Origin: Beduinella massiliensis
GTDB lineage: Bacteria > Bacillota > Clostridia > Christensenellales > Aristaeellaceae
DNA length: 64,000 nt
Assembly (NCBI RefSeq): GCF_900199405.1
Contig: NZ_LT963430.1
Location: 2,821,605-2,885,604, forward strand
Direction of reading: 5' to 3'
This document shows positions 9,276-19,572 of the stretch, piece by piece; positions within the stretch are counted from its first letter, which is position 1; the number at the start of each line of letters is the position of its first letter. A program made the position numbers and the translations under genes. The notes under the pieces are model-generated. The model was not told the DNA's origin, ran no database searches, and saw only the letters and a list, made by a program, of their open reading frames with translations.

Positions 9276-10486
9276 TTCAGCCTCGAGCGCACGATTTCGT
9301 ACATCAGGATGCCCGCCGCGACCGAAGCGTTGAGCGAGTCGATCTTGCCCAGCATCGGCAGCGCCACCCTGCGATCGCACTTTTCGAGCACAAGCCTCGA
9401 GACGCCTTCGCCTTCGCCGCCGATCACCAGCGCCGCCGGGCCTGTGAAGTCACAGCGGTCGTAGCGCTCGCCGTCCATGGCCGCTGCGTAGACCCAGATG
9501 CCCTGTTTTTTGAGCTCCTCGATCAGGCGGGAGATGTTCGTCACGCGCGCGACCTTCACGTATTCCACCGCGCCCGCCGACGCCTTAACCGCCGCCGGGG
9601 TGAGCCCGACGGCCCGGCGCTCGGGAATGATGACGCCGTGCGCGCCCGCGCATTCGGCGCTGCGAATGACCGCGCCCAGGTTGTGCGGGTCCGTCACGCC
9701 ATCCAGTATGACGAGGAACGGCGCTTCCTCCCGCGCCTTCGCCGCCTCCAAAATCTCCTCGACCGAGGAATACCTGTAGGCGGACGCGAACGCCACCAGA
9801 CCCTGATGGTTCGGCGCCACGGCATCCAGCCGCGCGCGGTCCACTTCCTGCACGACCACGTGCTGCTCCTTCGCCATGGCCACGATTTCGCGCGCCGACC
9901 CGATCAACTCGCCCCGAGCGACGAGCAGCTTCTCGATATCCCGGCCGGATTTCAGCGCTTCACGGATCGGGTTGCGGCCTACCAGCAGGTTCTCGCGCGG
10001 CAGCGCCTCCTCCTCCTCAAAAGGACGGGCGATGGGCGCCGGGCGCGCCGGCTGCGGGCGTTCCCCATACGGACGGCGCTCCCCCGGCTGCGGGCGTTCC
10101 CCGTACGGACGGCGCTCCCCCGGCTGCGGGCGTTCCCCGTACGGACGGCGCTCCCCCGGCTGCGGGCGTTCCCCGTACGGACGGCGCTTCCCCGGCTGCG
10201 GGCGTTCCCCGTACGGACGGCGCTCCCCCGGCTGCGGGCGTTCCCCATATGGGCGGCGCTCCCCCTGCTGCGGGCGTTCTCCGTACGGACGGCGCTCTTC
10301 CTGCTGCGGGCGTTCCCCGTACGGACGGCGCTCCCCTTGCTGCGGGCGTTCCCCGTATGGACGGCGCTCCTTTTCCTGTGTGCCCGCGCCGTCTTCATCC
10401 CGCTGCGGGCGACGCGTCCTGCCATCATCCCGCCAATCGTCCCGTTTGTTCGGACGCTTGTCCGAAAATTTGTCGTAATAGGCCAT
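9272..10486 (-). CDS. rlmB: 23S rRNA 2'-O-methyltransferase RlmB/TrmH family, with repeat-rich N-terminal extension
   Basis: SPOUT methyltransferase of the TrmH group. The start is ATG 10486 (MAYYDKFSDKRPNKR), 7 bases after AAGGAG, which gives 404 residues instead of the usual 250. Residues about 40-147 are nine tandem copies of a 12-residue unit (RRPYGERPQPGE type). The catalytic part begins near ENLLVGRNPIREAL with the substrate-binding domain, then the SPOUT motifs DGVTDPHNLGAVIRSAECAG, VIGGEGEGVSRLV and LPMLGKIDSLNASVAAGILMYE, all intact. The Arg-rich, disordered extension could add RNA or ribosome affinity (inference). It is coupled to rae1 and lies 5 bases after thyX. Confidence 0.92.
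   Translation of the reverse strand: MAYYDKFSDKRPNKRDDWRDDGRTRRPQRDEDGAGTQEKERRPYGERPQQGERRPYGERPQQEERRPYGERPQQGERRPYGERPQPGERRPYGERPQPGKRRPYGERPQPGERRPYGERPQPGERRPYGERPQPGERRPYGERPQPARPAPIARPFEEEEALPRENLLVGRNPIREALKSGRDIEKLLVARGELIGSAREIVAMAKEQHVVVQEVDRARLDAVAPNHQGLVAFASAYRYSSVEEILEAAKAREEAPFLVILDGVTDPHNLGAVIRSAECAGAHGVIIPERRAVGLTPAAVKASAGAVEYVKVARVTNISRLIEELKKQGIWVYAAAMDGERYDRCDFTGPAALVIGGEGEGVSRLVLEKCDRRVALPMLGKIDSLNASVAAGILMYEIVRSRLK
10048..10371 (-). repeat. Nine tandem 36-bp repeats inside rlmB
   Basis: Nine in-frame 36-bp units encode RRPYGERPQ plus PGE, QGE or a close variant. The copies nearest the 3' side are almost identical at the DNA level, while the three nearest the 5' end carry QQ in place of QP. 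This suggests expansion by unequal recombination or slippage, so copy number may differ between strains. Confidence 0.93.
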
Positions 10487-10490
10487 GCTG

Positions 10491-11264
10491 TTACTCCTTC
10501 TCGCTCTTCTCCGTCGATTGCTGTACGTTTTCGCCGCGGGCATTCAGCGCGGATGCGCGCCCGCGCATTTCCTCCATTCGGCCGCAGGAAGCTTTTCCTT
10601 CCGTGCAGGCGCCGTGCACGCAGGCCGGGCCCGCGTCCGCAAAGATTTCAGGGGCCGCCTGCTTGCAAAGCCCCAGCATCTCCCAAGCAAGCGTGCGGAT
10701 CTCCCACTGCGCGCGGCTGCAGCAGCGCAGCTCGAAGAAATGCAGCAGCTCGCGCGCGTTCATCGTCACGAGCATGCGCGTGGCGCAGGCATTGGGCAGC
10801 ACGAAGCGCGCGTCCTCATTGCTGCGTTCCCCCGCGTTCCCCAGGCGCTCCTGCCACGCCGCGTACCAGGCGCCCATCGTCTCCATCTGCCGCGCGAATT
10901 CCGCCGCCGCCTCCTCGCCCAGCGCCTCGATGGACGGGGGCACGACGTAATCAAACCCCGCCCCCATCGACACGTACCTCTGCGACTGCACGCTGAAAGA
11001 GGCGATGCGATGGCGCGTGATCTGCGCGAGCAGCGTGCGGCTCACGCCCTCAATGGCGAACGTGAACGTCGCATGCTCGATGACCGACAGATGCCCGCGC
11101 GCCATCACGCCCGCGATGAACGACGCCTGATCCTTCCGTGCGATGCGCTCCCGGAGCGTATCTACGTCCGCCTGCGCGTAACAAAGCCTTGCGCCCAGCG
11201 CCACGATCTCGTCCGGGTCATAGGTATGTCTGAGCAGCAAAACCTTCTGCTGTGCCTTTGCCAT
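10491..11264 (-). CDS. thyX: Flavin-dependent thymidylate synthase ThyX
   Basis: Makes dTMP from dUMP using FAD, NADPH and methylene-tetrahydrofolate. The 257 residues contain the ThyX motif RHRIASFSVQSQR (84-96, RHRxxSxxxxSxR). The C-terminus carries a short Cys-rich tail (GPACVHGACTEGKASCG) seen in several clostridial ThyX proteins. It lies between mrnC (22-base gap) and rlmB (5-base gap, whose ribosome binding site is within the thyX end), so the three are one transcript. Confidence 0.96.
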   Translation of the reverse strand: MAKAQQKVLLLRHTYDPDEIVALGARLCYAQADVDTLRERIARKDQASFIAGVMARGHLSVIEHATFTFAIEGVSRTLLAQITRHRIASFSVQSQRYVSMGAGFDYVVPPSIEALGEEAAAEFARQMETMGAWYAAWQERLGNAGERSNEDARFVLPNACATRMLVTMNARELLHFFELRCCSRAQWEIRTLAWEMLGLCKQAAPEIFADAGPACVHGACTEGKASCGRMEEMRGRASALNARGENVQQSTEKSEKE

Positions 11265-11286
11265 GTACTTCCTCCTGCTTCTTCGG

Positions 11287-11715
11287 TTAAGCCCCGGGCC
11301 CGGCGCTTTCAGATGCCGCCTCCAGCAGCAGCTCCAGCCGGTCGTCCCTGCCCGTAAGGTACAGATAGCCCAGCAGCGCTTCCAGTGCCGTCGCCCGGCT
11401 GTAATCGGCGGGGTCGGCGTGCTTTGGGGCGGCGTGATGCGCGTGGGCGTTTCGGCCCCGGCGCACGATTTCCGCCTCTTCCTCCGTCAGCAGCGGCTCG
11501 ATCTGCCCCAGCAGCTTCGACTGCGCCGCCGCGCTCACGCACTGGTTTGAACGCCTGTGCATGCGCCCGACGTTTTCCCCGCCCGCAAAAAGACGCGTGC
11601 GCACAAAGAGCGCGTGCACCGCGTCGCCGACATATGCCATTTGCAGCGGATTCATCATCCGCACGTCCATTTCGCGCATAGGCAGGCCCATCATCGCCAG
11701 CCAACGATCCTGCAA
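11287..11715 (-). CDS. mrnC: Mini-ribonuclease III
   Basis: Dimeric RNase III-like enzyme without a dsRNA-binding domain; in Bacillus it matures 23S rRNA. It has 142 residues. NPLQMAYVGDAVHALFVR holds the catalytic acidic residue, and RATALEALLGYLYLTGR the second acidic site. The TTG at 11715 has GGGGAG 8 bases upstream. An ATG at 11694 overlaps the stop of a short upstream ORF as ATGA and is an alternative start. cysS, the usual upstream neighbour, is absent here. Confidence 0.93.
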   Translation of the reverse strand: MQDRWLAMMGLPMREMDVRMMNPLQMAYVGDAVHALFVRTRLFAGGENVGRMHRRSNQCVSAAAQSKLLGQIEPLLTEEEAEIVRRGRNAHAHHAAPKHADPADYSRATALEALLGYLYLTGRDDRLELLLEAASESAGPGA

Positions 11716-11783
11716 GCGTTTCGCTCCCCTCGGCGCGCCGGGCCTTCCAGTCTCACGGCGCGCGCCTCCTAGCTATTCGATTT

Positions 11784-11812
11784 ATTATACCAGACAACCC
11801 CCGCCTTGTCAC
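11784..11812 (-). promoter_or_regulatory. Promoter of mrnC-thyX-rlmB-rae1
   Basis: GTGACA (11812-11807), a 17-base spacer and perfect TATAAT (11789-11784) with an extended TGG before it. It overlaps the end of cwlD, so the four-gene unit has its own start near 11777. Confidence 0.85.
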
Positions 11813-12564
11813 GACCTTTCGAGCTTTTTCAGTGCCACGGGACGGTCCCCTGGAAGCGCCGCCCAATCCGCAATGCCGTCAAAGACCGCCTGGGCGATCC
11901 GTTGGCGGTATCCGGCATCCAGCAGCAGCGCTTCTTCCTCCGGATTGGAGAGGAACCCGCACTCGACCAGCACCGAGGGAAGGCCCAGGGTGAGGATGTA
12001 GTAATCCCCCGCCATGGCCTCCCGCTTCTTCTTCGGCGCCAGCCCCTCGACCAGGGACTCCTGGAGCACCCCCGCCAGCAGCCGCCCCGCGTCGCACCCC
12101 TCGCGATAAAAGACCTGGGGACCGGACTGATTTTGCCGGCTGTATTCGTTCATGTGGATGCTGATCAGCAGCTGCGCGTCGCTTTCCTCGACGATCTGCG
12201 CGCGGCGCTGCATGTCCTGCAGCTTTTTGCGAATCGGCGGGTTTTCGTCGCACAGCGCGTAATCTCCAGTGCGCGTCATGACCACCTTCGCGCCCGCCTG
12301 TTCAAGCAGACGGGCGAGGCGCTGGGAGACGTCCAGGTTGAGCCCCTTTTCCGCGACGCCGCTCTTTCTTCCGACCGCTCCGCCGTCATAGCCGCCGTGC
12401 CCCGCGTCCACCGCGATTACCATGCCCGAAAGCACGCCCTGCGTCGCCTCCACCGATGTCGCAATCAGCGCGTTAGAGCCCGCCGCCATGCTCAAGATCG
12501 CGATACAGAGGCCCGCCATCCCCAGCATCATCGCCGTATACCGCCTGATTCCGCGTCCGTTCAC
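11809..12564 (-). CDS. cwlD: N-acetylmuramoyl-L-alanine amidase CwlD
   Basis: Amidase_3 enzyme that starts muramic delta-lactam formation in spore cortex peptidoglycan, needed for germination. The 251-residue protein begins with a signal anchor (about residues 12-35). The zinc site is visible as VDAGHGGYDGG, GVAEKGLNLD, SIHMNEY and VECGFLSNPEEE. The GTG at 12564 follows a GGGGG stretch. A sigma-E promoter would be expected but I could not identify one. It is the first gene downstream of the DnaA-box cluster. Confidence 0.92.
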   Translation of the reverse strand: MNGRGIRRYTAMMLGMAGLCIAILSMAAGSNALIATSVEATQGVLSGMVIAVDAGHGGYDGGAVGRKSGVAEKGLNLDVSQRLARLLEQAGAKVVMTRTGDYALCDENPPIRKKLQDMQRRAQIVEESDAQLLISIHMNEYSRQNQSGPQVFYREGCDAGRLLAGVLQESLVEGLAPKKKREAMAGDYYILTLGLPSVLVECGFLSNPEEEALLLDAGYRQRIAQAVFDGIADWAALPGDRPVALKKLERS

Positions 12565-12718
12565 CTCGTCCGCCCCCTTTTAAAGTCCTTTTCAGGCAGA
12601 TTTATGCGAAAATGTCCGTTCGCATGCGTGTGAATTTTTCCTTATGGCGCAATGGGTTCACGCCTATGCGGCGCAGGGCGGAATCATTCTGTTTTGAAAT
12701 GATTTTCCTATCAGAAAT

Positions 12719-12832
12719 GTTTCCACAAACTCCACAGGGTTATCCACAGGAAAAAGCACGATTTTCTGTCGAAAAAGCGTTTTTTCCACAGTATTAGGAG
12801 GATTTTCCTGTGAACAAGGCCATTTATCCACA
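12719..12832. promoter_or_regulatory. DnaA-box cluster with a Spo0A box
   Basis: The 365-base gap between cwlD and tsaD holds two perfect DnaA boxes TTATCCACA (12740-12748 and 12824-12832), a near box TTTTCCACA (12782-12790), a weaker one GTTTCCACA (12719-12727), and a reverse near box TTGTTCACA (12817-12809). The three best plus-strand boxes are spaced exactly 42 bases apart. A Spo0A-box core TGTCGAA lies at 12767-12773. There is no dnaA nearby and genes on both sides read the same way, so a DnaA-binding regulatory or titration site is more likely than the main origin. Confidence 0.65.
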
Positions 12833-12866
12833 AGACGAACAGGCTTTTGCACCGCCTTGAGCGGGC

Positions 12867-12896
12867 AAAAGTAAAGAGCAGACCAAAAGTCTGCTC
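12867..12896 (-). terminator. Terminator of tsaD
   Basis: Perfect 8-bp stem GAGCAGAC / GTCTGCTC (12876-12883 with 12889-12896), followed on the minus strand by TTTACTTTT. Confidence 0.7.
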
Positions 12897-12929
12897 AAGT
12901 CTGTTTTCGAGAACGCTTTCGCTGTGCAA

Positions 12930-13988
12930 TCAGACCAATTTCAGGGACGGGTCGGCATTGAGCGTGAGGTCCGCGACCTCCCCGCGCATCAGTCTGTAGA
13001 ACGCGGCGCTGCCGATCATGGCCGCATTGTCCGTGCAGAGCACGGGCGGGGGCATGCGAAGCGCGATTCCCTCGGCATCGCAGCGGCTTTGCAGCGTTTC
13101 CCGCAGGCAGGAGTTAGAGGCCACGCCTCCCGCCAGCGCGAGCGTTTTCGCGCCCGTATCGCGCGCCGCGAGGACGGCCTTTTCCACGAGCATGCTCACC
13201 GCGGCATGCTGAAAAGAGGCCGCAATGTCCGCCGCGGGCACTTCCTGTCCGCTCTGGCGCAGCTTGTGCACTTGGTTGATGAGCGCGGTTTTCAGACCGC
13301 TGAAACTGTAATCGTACTTTCCCTGCGTGACCACGTGCGGCAGGCGCAGCGCGCCGGGGTTTCCCTCCCGGGAAAGCTTGTCGAGCAGAGGACCGCCGGG
13401 ATAGGGAAGCCCCAGCACGCGCGCAGCCTTGTCGAACGCTTCGCCCGCAGCGTCGTCCTGCGTCTGTCCCAGCAGGGTATAGACGCCGTAATCCTCCACG
13501 CGCACGATGTGCGAATGCCCGCCCGAGGCTACGAGGCAGACAAACGGCGGCTGAAGATCCGGATGGGCGATGTAATTCGCGCTCACGTGCCCCTCGATGT
13601 GATTGACGGGCACGAGCGGTTTTCCTGCCGCGAAGGCAAGCGCCTTGGCGGCGGAAACGCCGATCAGCAGCGCGCCGACCAATCCCGGGCCGTAGGTAAC
13701 AGCGACCGCGTCCACGTCGCAGAGCCGCAATTTCGCCTGCAAAAGGGCCTGCTCCACCACGGGATCGACGCTCTCCACGTGCTTGCGCGAGGCAATTTCC
13801 GGCACGACGCCTCCGTATATCGCGTGCAGCGGAATCTGCGTGGAAATGATCGAAGAAATGACCTCGCGTCCATCCCGCACGACGGCTGCCGCCGTTTCGT
13901 CGCAGGAGGATTCGATCGAAAGAATCGTCGCGTGCCCGGCCTCTTGCAGCGCCCGCGCCTGCGCACGGGCGTTTTCAATGTATCTCAT
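12930..13988 (-). CDS. tsaD: tRNA N6-threonylcarbamoyladenosine synthase subunit TsaD
   Basis: Transfers threonylcarbamoyl to A37 of ANN-decoding tRNAs together with TsaB/TsaE. It has 352 residues. The ASKHA core begins ILSIESSCDETAAAVV; the metal motif HIEGH, SGGHSHIV, DDAAGEAFDKAARVLGLPYPGG and AGGVASNS are all present. About 20 residues precede the usual start, and no better internal start was seen; AAGGGAGAAGG supports the ATG at 13988. It lies apart from tsaB, tsaE and rimI. Confidence 0.95.
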   Translation of the reverse strand: MRYIENARAQARALQEAGHATILSIESSCDETAAAVVRDGREVISSIISTQIPLHAIYGGVVPEIASRKHVESVDPVVEQALLQAKLRLCDVDAVAVTYGPGLVGALLIGVSAAKALAFAAGKPLVPVNHIEGHVSANYIAHPDLQPPFVCLVASGGHSHIVRVEDYGVYTLLGQTQDDAAGEAFDKAARVLGLPYPGGPLLDKLSREGNPGALRLPHVVTQGKYDYSFSGLKTALINQVHKLRQSGQEVPAADIAASFQHAAVSMLVEKAVLAARDTGAKTLALAGGVASNSCLRETLQSRCDAEGIALRMPPPVLCTDNAAMIGSAAFYRLMRGEVADLTLNADPSLKLV

Positions 13989-14058
13989 GTTCCTTCTCCC
14001 TTTTTTAACCCCTGCCCACTTCGCCGTCGGGGTACGGCCGGTCCATTGAAACGCCCGC

Positions 14059-14811
14059 TTACTCGGCCTTGCGTCCGCCCCGTTTGCGCGTCCACAGAAC
14101 CCGAAGACCCGCCGCCAGCAGCAGCGCCGCCAGTACCGCGCAGGCCTTTACCGCGATGGACGCGGCGAGCCCGACAAAAAGCCCCTCCGGCATCATGCGG
14201 ATGAGCAGATCCGTCGCGGGGTTCAGCAGCCACAGGTCGTTCGTGAAGGCCAGGCTGTGAAACGCCCAAAACAGCGACGTAAAATCGGCCGCGCCCCAGA
14301 CGGCCAGCGCCAGCACGGGGACAGCCAGAATCAGAGCGCCCGCCCAGGTGCCTGTAAAACAGGCGCGCGCCGCTTCCCGCCCGTCCGACTTTTTCATCGC
14401 GATCTGCGCCGCCGTAGCGGCGATCAGAGCCGTCAGGGCCAGCGCACCCATCAGGCGCCCGGCGAGGTCCAGAAGCCCCCGCACATCGGCCATGTGCGCG
14501 CGTTCGCGCGCGTTAAACGCTGGCTGACGCCGTGTTTCCGCCGTGCCCAGATCCAGCACGTCCGTCTCCACGTCCAGCTCGGCGCGCTTGCCGCGGAGGT
14601 ATTGCGCAATCTCCTCCGCGAGCGCCTCCTGCGCTTGCGCCGTCAGGCCCACGGCCTGCGTCACCTCTGCATCCGCGAGCCCATAGGCGGCCCGCGCCGC
14701 CTCGCCGTAGGTCGCCGGGTCATACGCCGCCGACAGCGTCAGCGCAAGCAGGACTACCCCCATCAGCGAAGCGACGGCGATGGCCGTGCAGATGACAATC
14801 CTCTTCTTCAT
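14059..14811 (-). CDS. DUF1461 (TIGR01906 family) integral membrane protein
   Basis: Membrane protein of unknown function. The ATG at 14811 (MKKRIVICTAIAVASLMG), 4-5 bases after GGAGAGG, gives 250 residues; an upstream in-frame start was rejected as it lies in the hairpin region. One N-terminal helix (about 5-27), a long extracytoplasmic loop, then helices near 97-118, 140-163 and 215-240. NPATDLLIRMMPEGLF near residue 190 resembles the family motif. It lies 70 bases upstream of tsaD and may be co-transcribed with it. Confidence 0.75.
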   Translation of the reverse strand: MKKRIVICTAIAVASLMGVVLLALTLSAAYDPATYGEAARAAYGLADAEVTQAVGLTAQAQEALAEEIAQYLRGKRAELDVETDVLDLGTAETRRQPAFNARERAHMADVRGLLDLAGRLMGALALTALIAATAAQIAMKKSDGREAARACFTGTWAGALILAVPVLALAVWGAADFTSLFWAFHSLAFTNDLWLLNPATDLLIRMMPEGLFVGLAASIAVKACAVLAALLLAAGLRVLWTRKRGGRKAE

Positions 14812-14842
14812 TTTTCCTCTCCAACCAGCGGCTGAACGCACG

Positions 14843-14873
14843 AAATCCGCGGGAGGATGGCTCCCGCAGATTT
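14843..14873. terminator. Hairpin downstream of prfB
   Basis: A 13-bp stem with one mismatch (14843-14855 with 14861-14873). On the minus strand it is followed by TTTCG, so it may weakly terminate prfB. The plus-strand tail is richer in T. Confidence 0.5.
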
Positions 14874-14887
14874 TCTTGCTCTTCAAT

Positions 14888-15983
14888 TTACTGCATCTGC
14901 AAATAAGCGGTGATGAACCCGCCAAGTTCGCCGTCCATGACCGCCCCTACGTCGTTGACCTCGTATCCCGTCCGGTGATCCTTCACCATGGTATACGGAT
15001 GGAAGACGTAGGAACGAATTTGGCTGCCCCACTCGATCTTCTTCATCTCGCCCTTGATGTCGGCCATCTTTTCCTCGCGCTCGCGCTCGTGCAGTTCGAG
15101 CAGCTTGGACTTGAGCATGCGCAGACAAACCTCGCGGTTCTGCACCTGCGAGCGCTCGTTCTGACACTGAACCACGATGCCCGTGGGGATGTGCGTCATG
15201 CGGACGGCGGAGTCCGTGCGGTTGACGTGCTGACCGCCTGCGCCGGAGGCGCGATAGGTATCGATGCGCACGTCTTCCATGTCCAGTTCTTCCATGTCGT
15301 CCTCGATCTCGGGCGCGACGTCCAGCGAGGCGAAGGAGGTATGGCGGCGCGCCGCCGAGTCAAAGGGCGATATGCGCACCAGGCGGTGCACGCCCTTTTC
15401 CGCGCGCAGGTAGCCGTACGCGTTTTCTCCGATGGCCTCAAACGTCACGGACTTGATGCCCGCCTCGTCTCCCTCCAGCAGGTCTAGCACGTTGACCTTA
15501 AAGCCCATGCGTTCGCAGTAGCGCGTGTACATGCGGTACAGCATGCTGGTCCAATCCTGGGCCTCCGTACCGCCTGCGCCCGCGTGCAGGGAAAGCAGCG
15601 CGTTGCTGTGGTCGTAATCGCCGCGGAGCAGCGTTTCCAGCTGCAGCTTCTTGACGTCCTCGTCCAGCTCCTTCAGCTCATCCCCGGCCTCCGCGACCAT
15701 GGACTCGTCGCCCTCCTCCTCCGCGAGCTCCATCATCGTGTCGATGTCCGCCGCGCGCTCGTTCAGCTTTTTGAACAGGGAGAGCTTATCCTCCAGCACC
15801 TTCACCCGCTGAGAGACCTTAGTGGAACGCTCCAGGTCATTCCAGAAGTCCGGTTCGTTCATCGTCTCGTGCAATTCCGCCAGCTCATTTTCCATATGAG
15901 CCAAGTTAAAGTGACTCACCTGCCTCAACGATGCTCTCACGGATGCGATTCAGGTCTACGCGGTACTGTTCCAGTTCGATCAT
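14888..15983 (-). CDS. prfB: Peptide chain release factor 2 (programmed +1 frameshift)
   Basis: Recognises UGA and UAA and releases the nascent chain. Translation begins at ATG 15983 (MIELEQYRVDLNRIRESI) after a GGGGTGAG site and meets an in-frame TAA at codon 26 (15908-15906). The rest continues in the +1 frame as NLAHMENELAELHETMNEPDFWND; with the shift the protein has 364 residues, the normal RF2 length. The SPF tripeptide (RISPFDSAARR) and the GGQ motif (SGAGGQHVN) are present. The shift site is CTT TAA C, where most bacteria have CTT TGA C. It lies 67 bases downstream of secA. Confidence 0.94.
15898..15925 (-). other. RF2 frameshift site with UAA stop
   Basis: Codon 25 is CTT (15911-15909), directly followed by TAA (15908-15906) and C. 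Slippage of the CTT-bound tRNA by +1 gives AAC TTG GCT. An internal Shine-Dalgarno-like AGGTGA lies 4 bases before CTT. The site is at codon 26, the same place as in other bacteria. Confidence 0.9.
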
Positions 15984-16050
15984 GTTGACTCACCCCTTTG
16001 AAGGCCGATGGCCTCAGTAAATTTTATGGATGTATGGGAAAGAAAGCTGC

Positions 16051-18810
<2,760 letters not shown>

Positions 18811-18839
18811 GGTGTACCTCCCAATGCAACAATCGCTTC

Positions 18840-18868
18840 ATTATAGCATTTTCTCAGATAAGACGCAA
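18840..18868 (-). promoter_or_regulatory. Promoter of secA-prfB
   Basis: Perfect TATAAT (18845-18840), 17 bases from TTGCGT (18868-18863, 3 of 6). It lies 30 bases before the secA start. Confidence 0.6.
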
Positions 18869-18975
18869 GGGGAGACGTTTGCCGGACGGCGGTTTACTTA
18901 CACAACCACGCTCCCGCAAACCGGATGATAGAAGCAGGCTGAACCGTGGGGGCTTGGGCCACAATTTATCCCTCA

Positions 18976-19047
18976 TTTTTCTTAATATATGTACATTCTT
19001 ATCTTTAACACATTTATGGATGGCTCCCGTGTTAATATTAAGAAAAA
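18976..19047. repeat. 13-bp perfect inverted repeat in AT-rich gap
   Basis: TTTTTCTTAATAT (18976-18988) and its exact complement (19035-19047) flank 46 bases. It lies in the 380-base gap between secA and the RHH gene, which is clearly more AT-rich than its surroundings. The gap holds no other recognisable gene. The repeat could fold as a long RNA hairpin or be a remnant of a small mobile element. Confidence 0.6.
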
Positions 19048-19192
19048 TTCTCGTCTGCACAAATAAGGAAGTATGGGAGGGACTTAACTGAAGATTTGTA
19101 ATTATGATGTCGTCTGCACGAAGAACAGATCTCCTTATCCTCTATGACAGTGTACATCCATTCTAATAACAAAAAGTAAGCAGGTGTCGGAC

Positions 19193-19387
19193 ATGAAGTT
19201 CAGCATTCCAACTGTATCGGTTACGACGAACAAATGCATTCGTTTCCCCAACGATTTATTAGACCGGCTGGAAAAGATGATCTGTGGAAAAGAAACCACC
19301 TTTTCTGCCTTTGTCATACAAGCCGTGCGCGTCGCGCTGGACAGTTTGGATGAATACGAAAGTGATGCGCAGGACAGCGACCTTTAA
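19193..19387 (+). CDS. Small ribbon-helix-helix-like protein
   Basis: A 64-residue protein, MKFSIPTVSVTTNKC followed by IRFPNDLLDRLEKMI and TTFSAFVIQAVRVALDSL. A beta strand before two helices with RFPNDLLDRLE and TFSAFVIQAVR is the pattern of RHH (Arc/MetJ) DNA-binding proteins and of YlcI/YnfO-like small proteins. The ATG at 19193 has AGGTG 6-7 bases upstream; GTG at 19184 is an alternative. It is alone on the plus strand in an AT-rich pocket, with a terminator at 19548-19569. No toxin gene adjoins it, so the target is unknown. Confidence 0.7.
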   Translation: MKFSIPTVSVTTNKCIRFPNDLLDRLEKMICGKETTFSAFVIQAVRVALDSLDEYESDAQDSDL

Positions 19388-19499
19388 TATCCGCTTTAAA
19401 TAAGCCTTTTATCATTCGCTCATTGCAAATATAATGCTTGTGCAGGCAATAAACATCAACGTAAGCTGGTTGCTGAATATCGAAGATGCGAAAGAATAA

Positions 19500-19569
19500 A
19501 GCGAAGCCCCCTCACGCCGTTCTGTGAAGGGGGCTCCGCTCTTTTCAGGGCCGCATTCGGCCCTTTTTT
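19500..19569. terminator. Tandem convergent terminators
   Basis: A long hairpin (19500-19540, GC-rich stem around GCCCCCT / AGGGGGC) is followed by GGGCCG-CATT-CGGCCC (19548-19563) and six T residues on the plus strand. The second ends the plus-strand RHH transcript. The first, with TTTATTC on its minus side, may end the sensor-kinase transcript. Confidence 0.8.
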
Positions 19570-19572
19570 CGT

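Noticed and set aside
10048-10371. CRISPR array
   Set aside because: The 36-bp repeats are directly tandem with no spacers and keep the rlmB reading frame.
12664-12852. A 62-codon minus-strand ORF in the cwlD-tsaD gap
   Set aside because: It covers the DnaA-box cluster, lacks a ribosome binding site and shows no recognisable family.
12565-12929. Main chromosomal replication origin
   Set aside because: DnaA boxes are present, but there is no dnaA, dnaN or rpmH, and genes on both sides are transcribed in the same direction for tens of kilobases.
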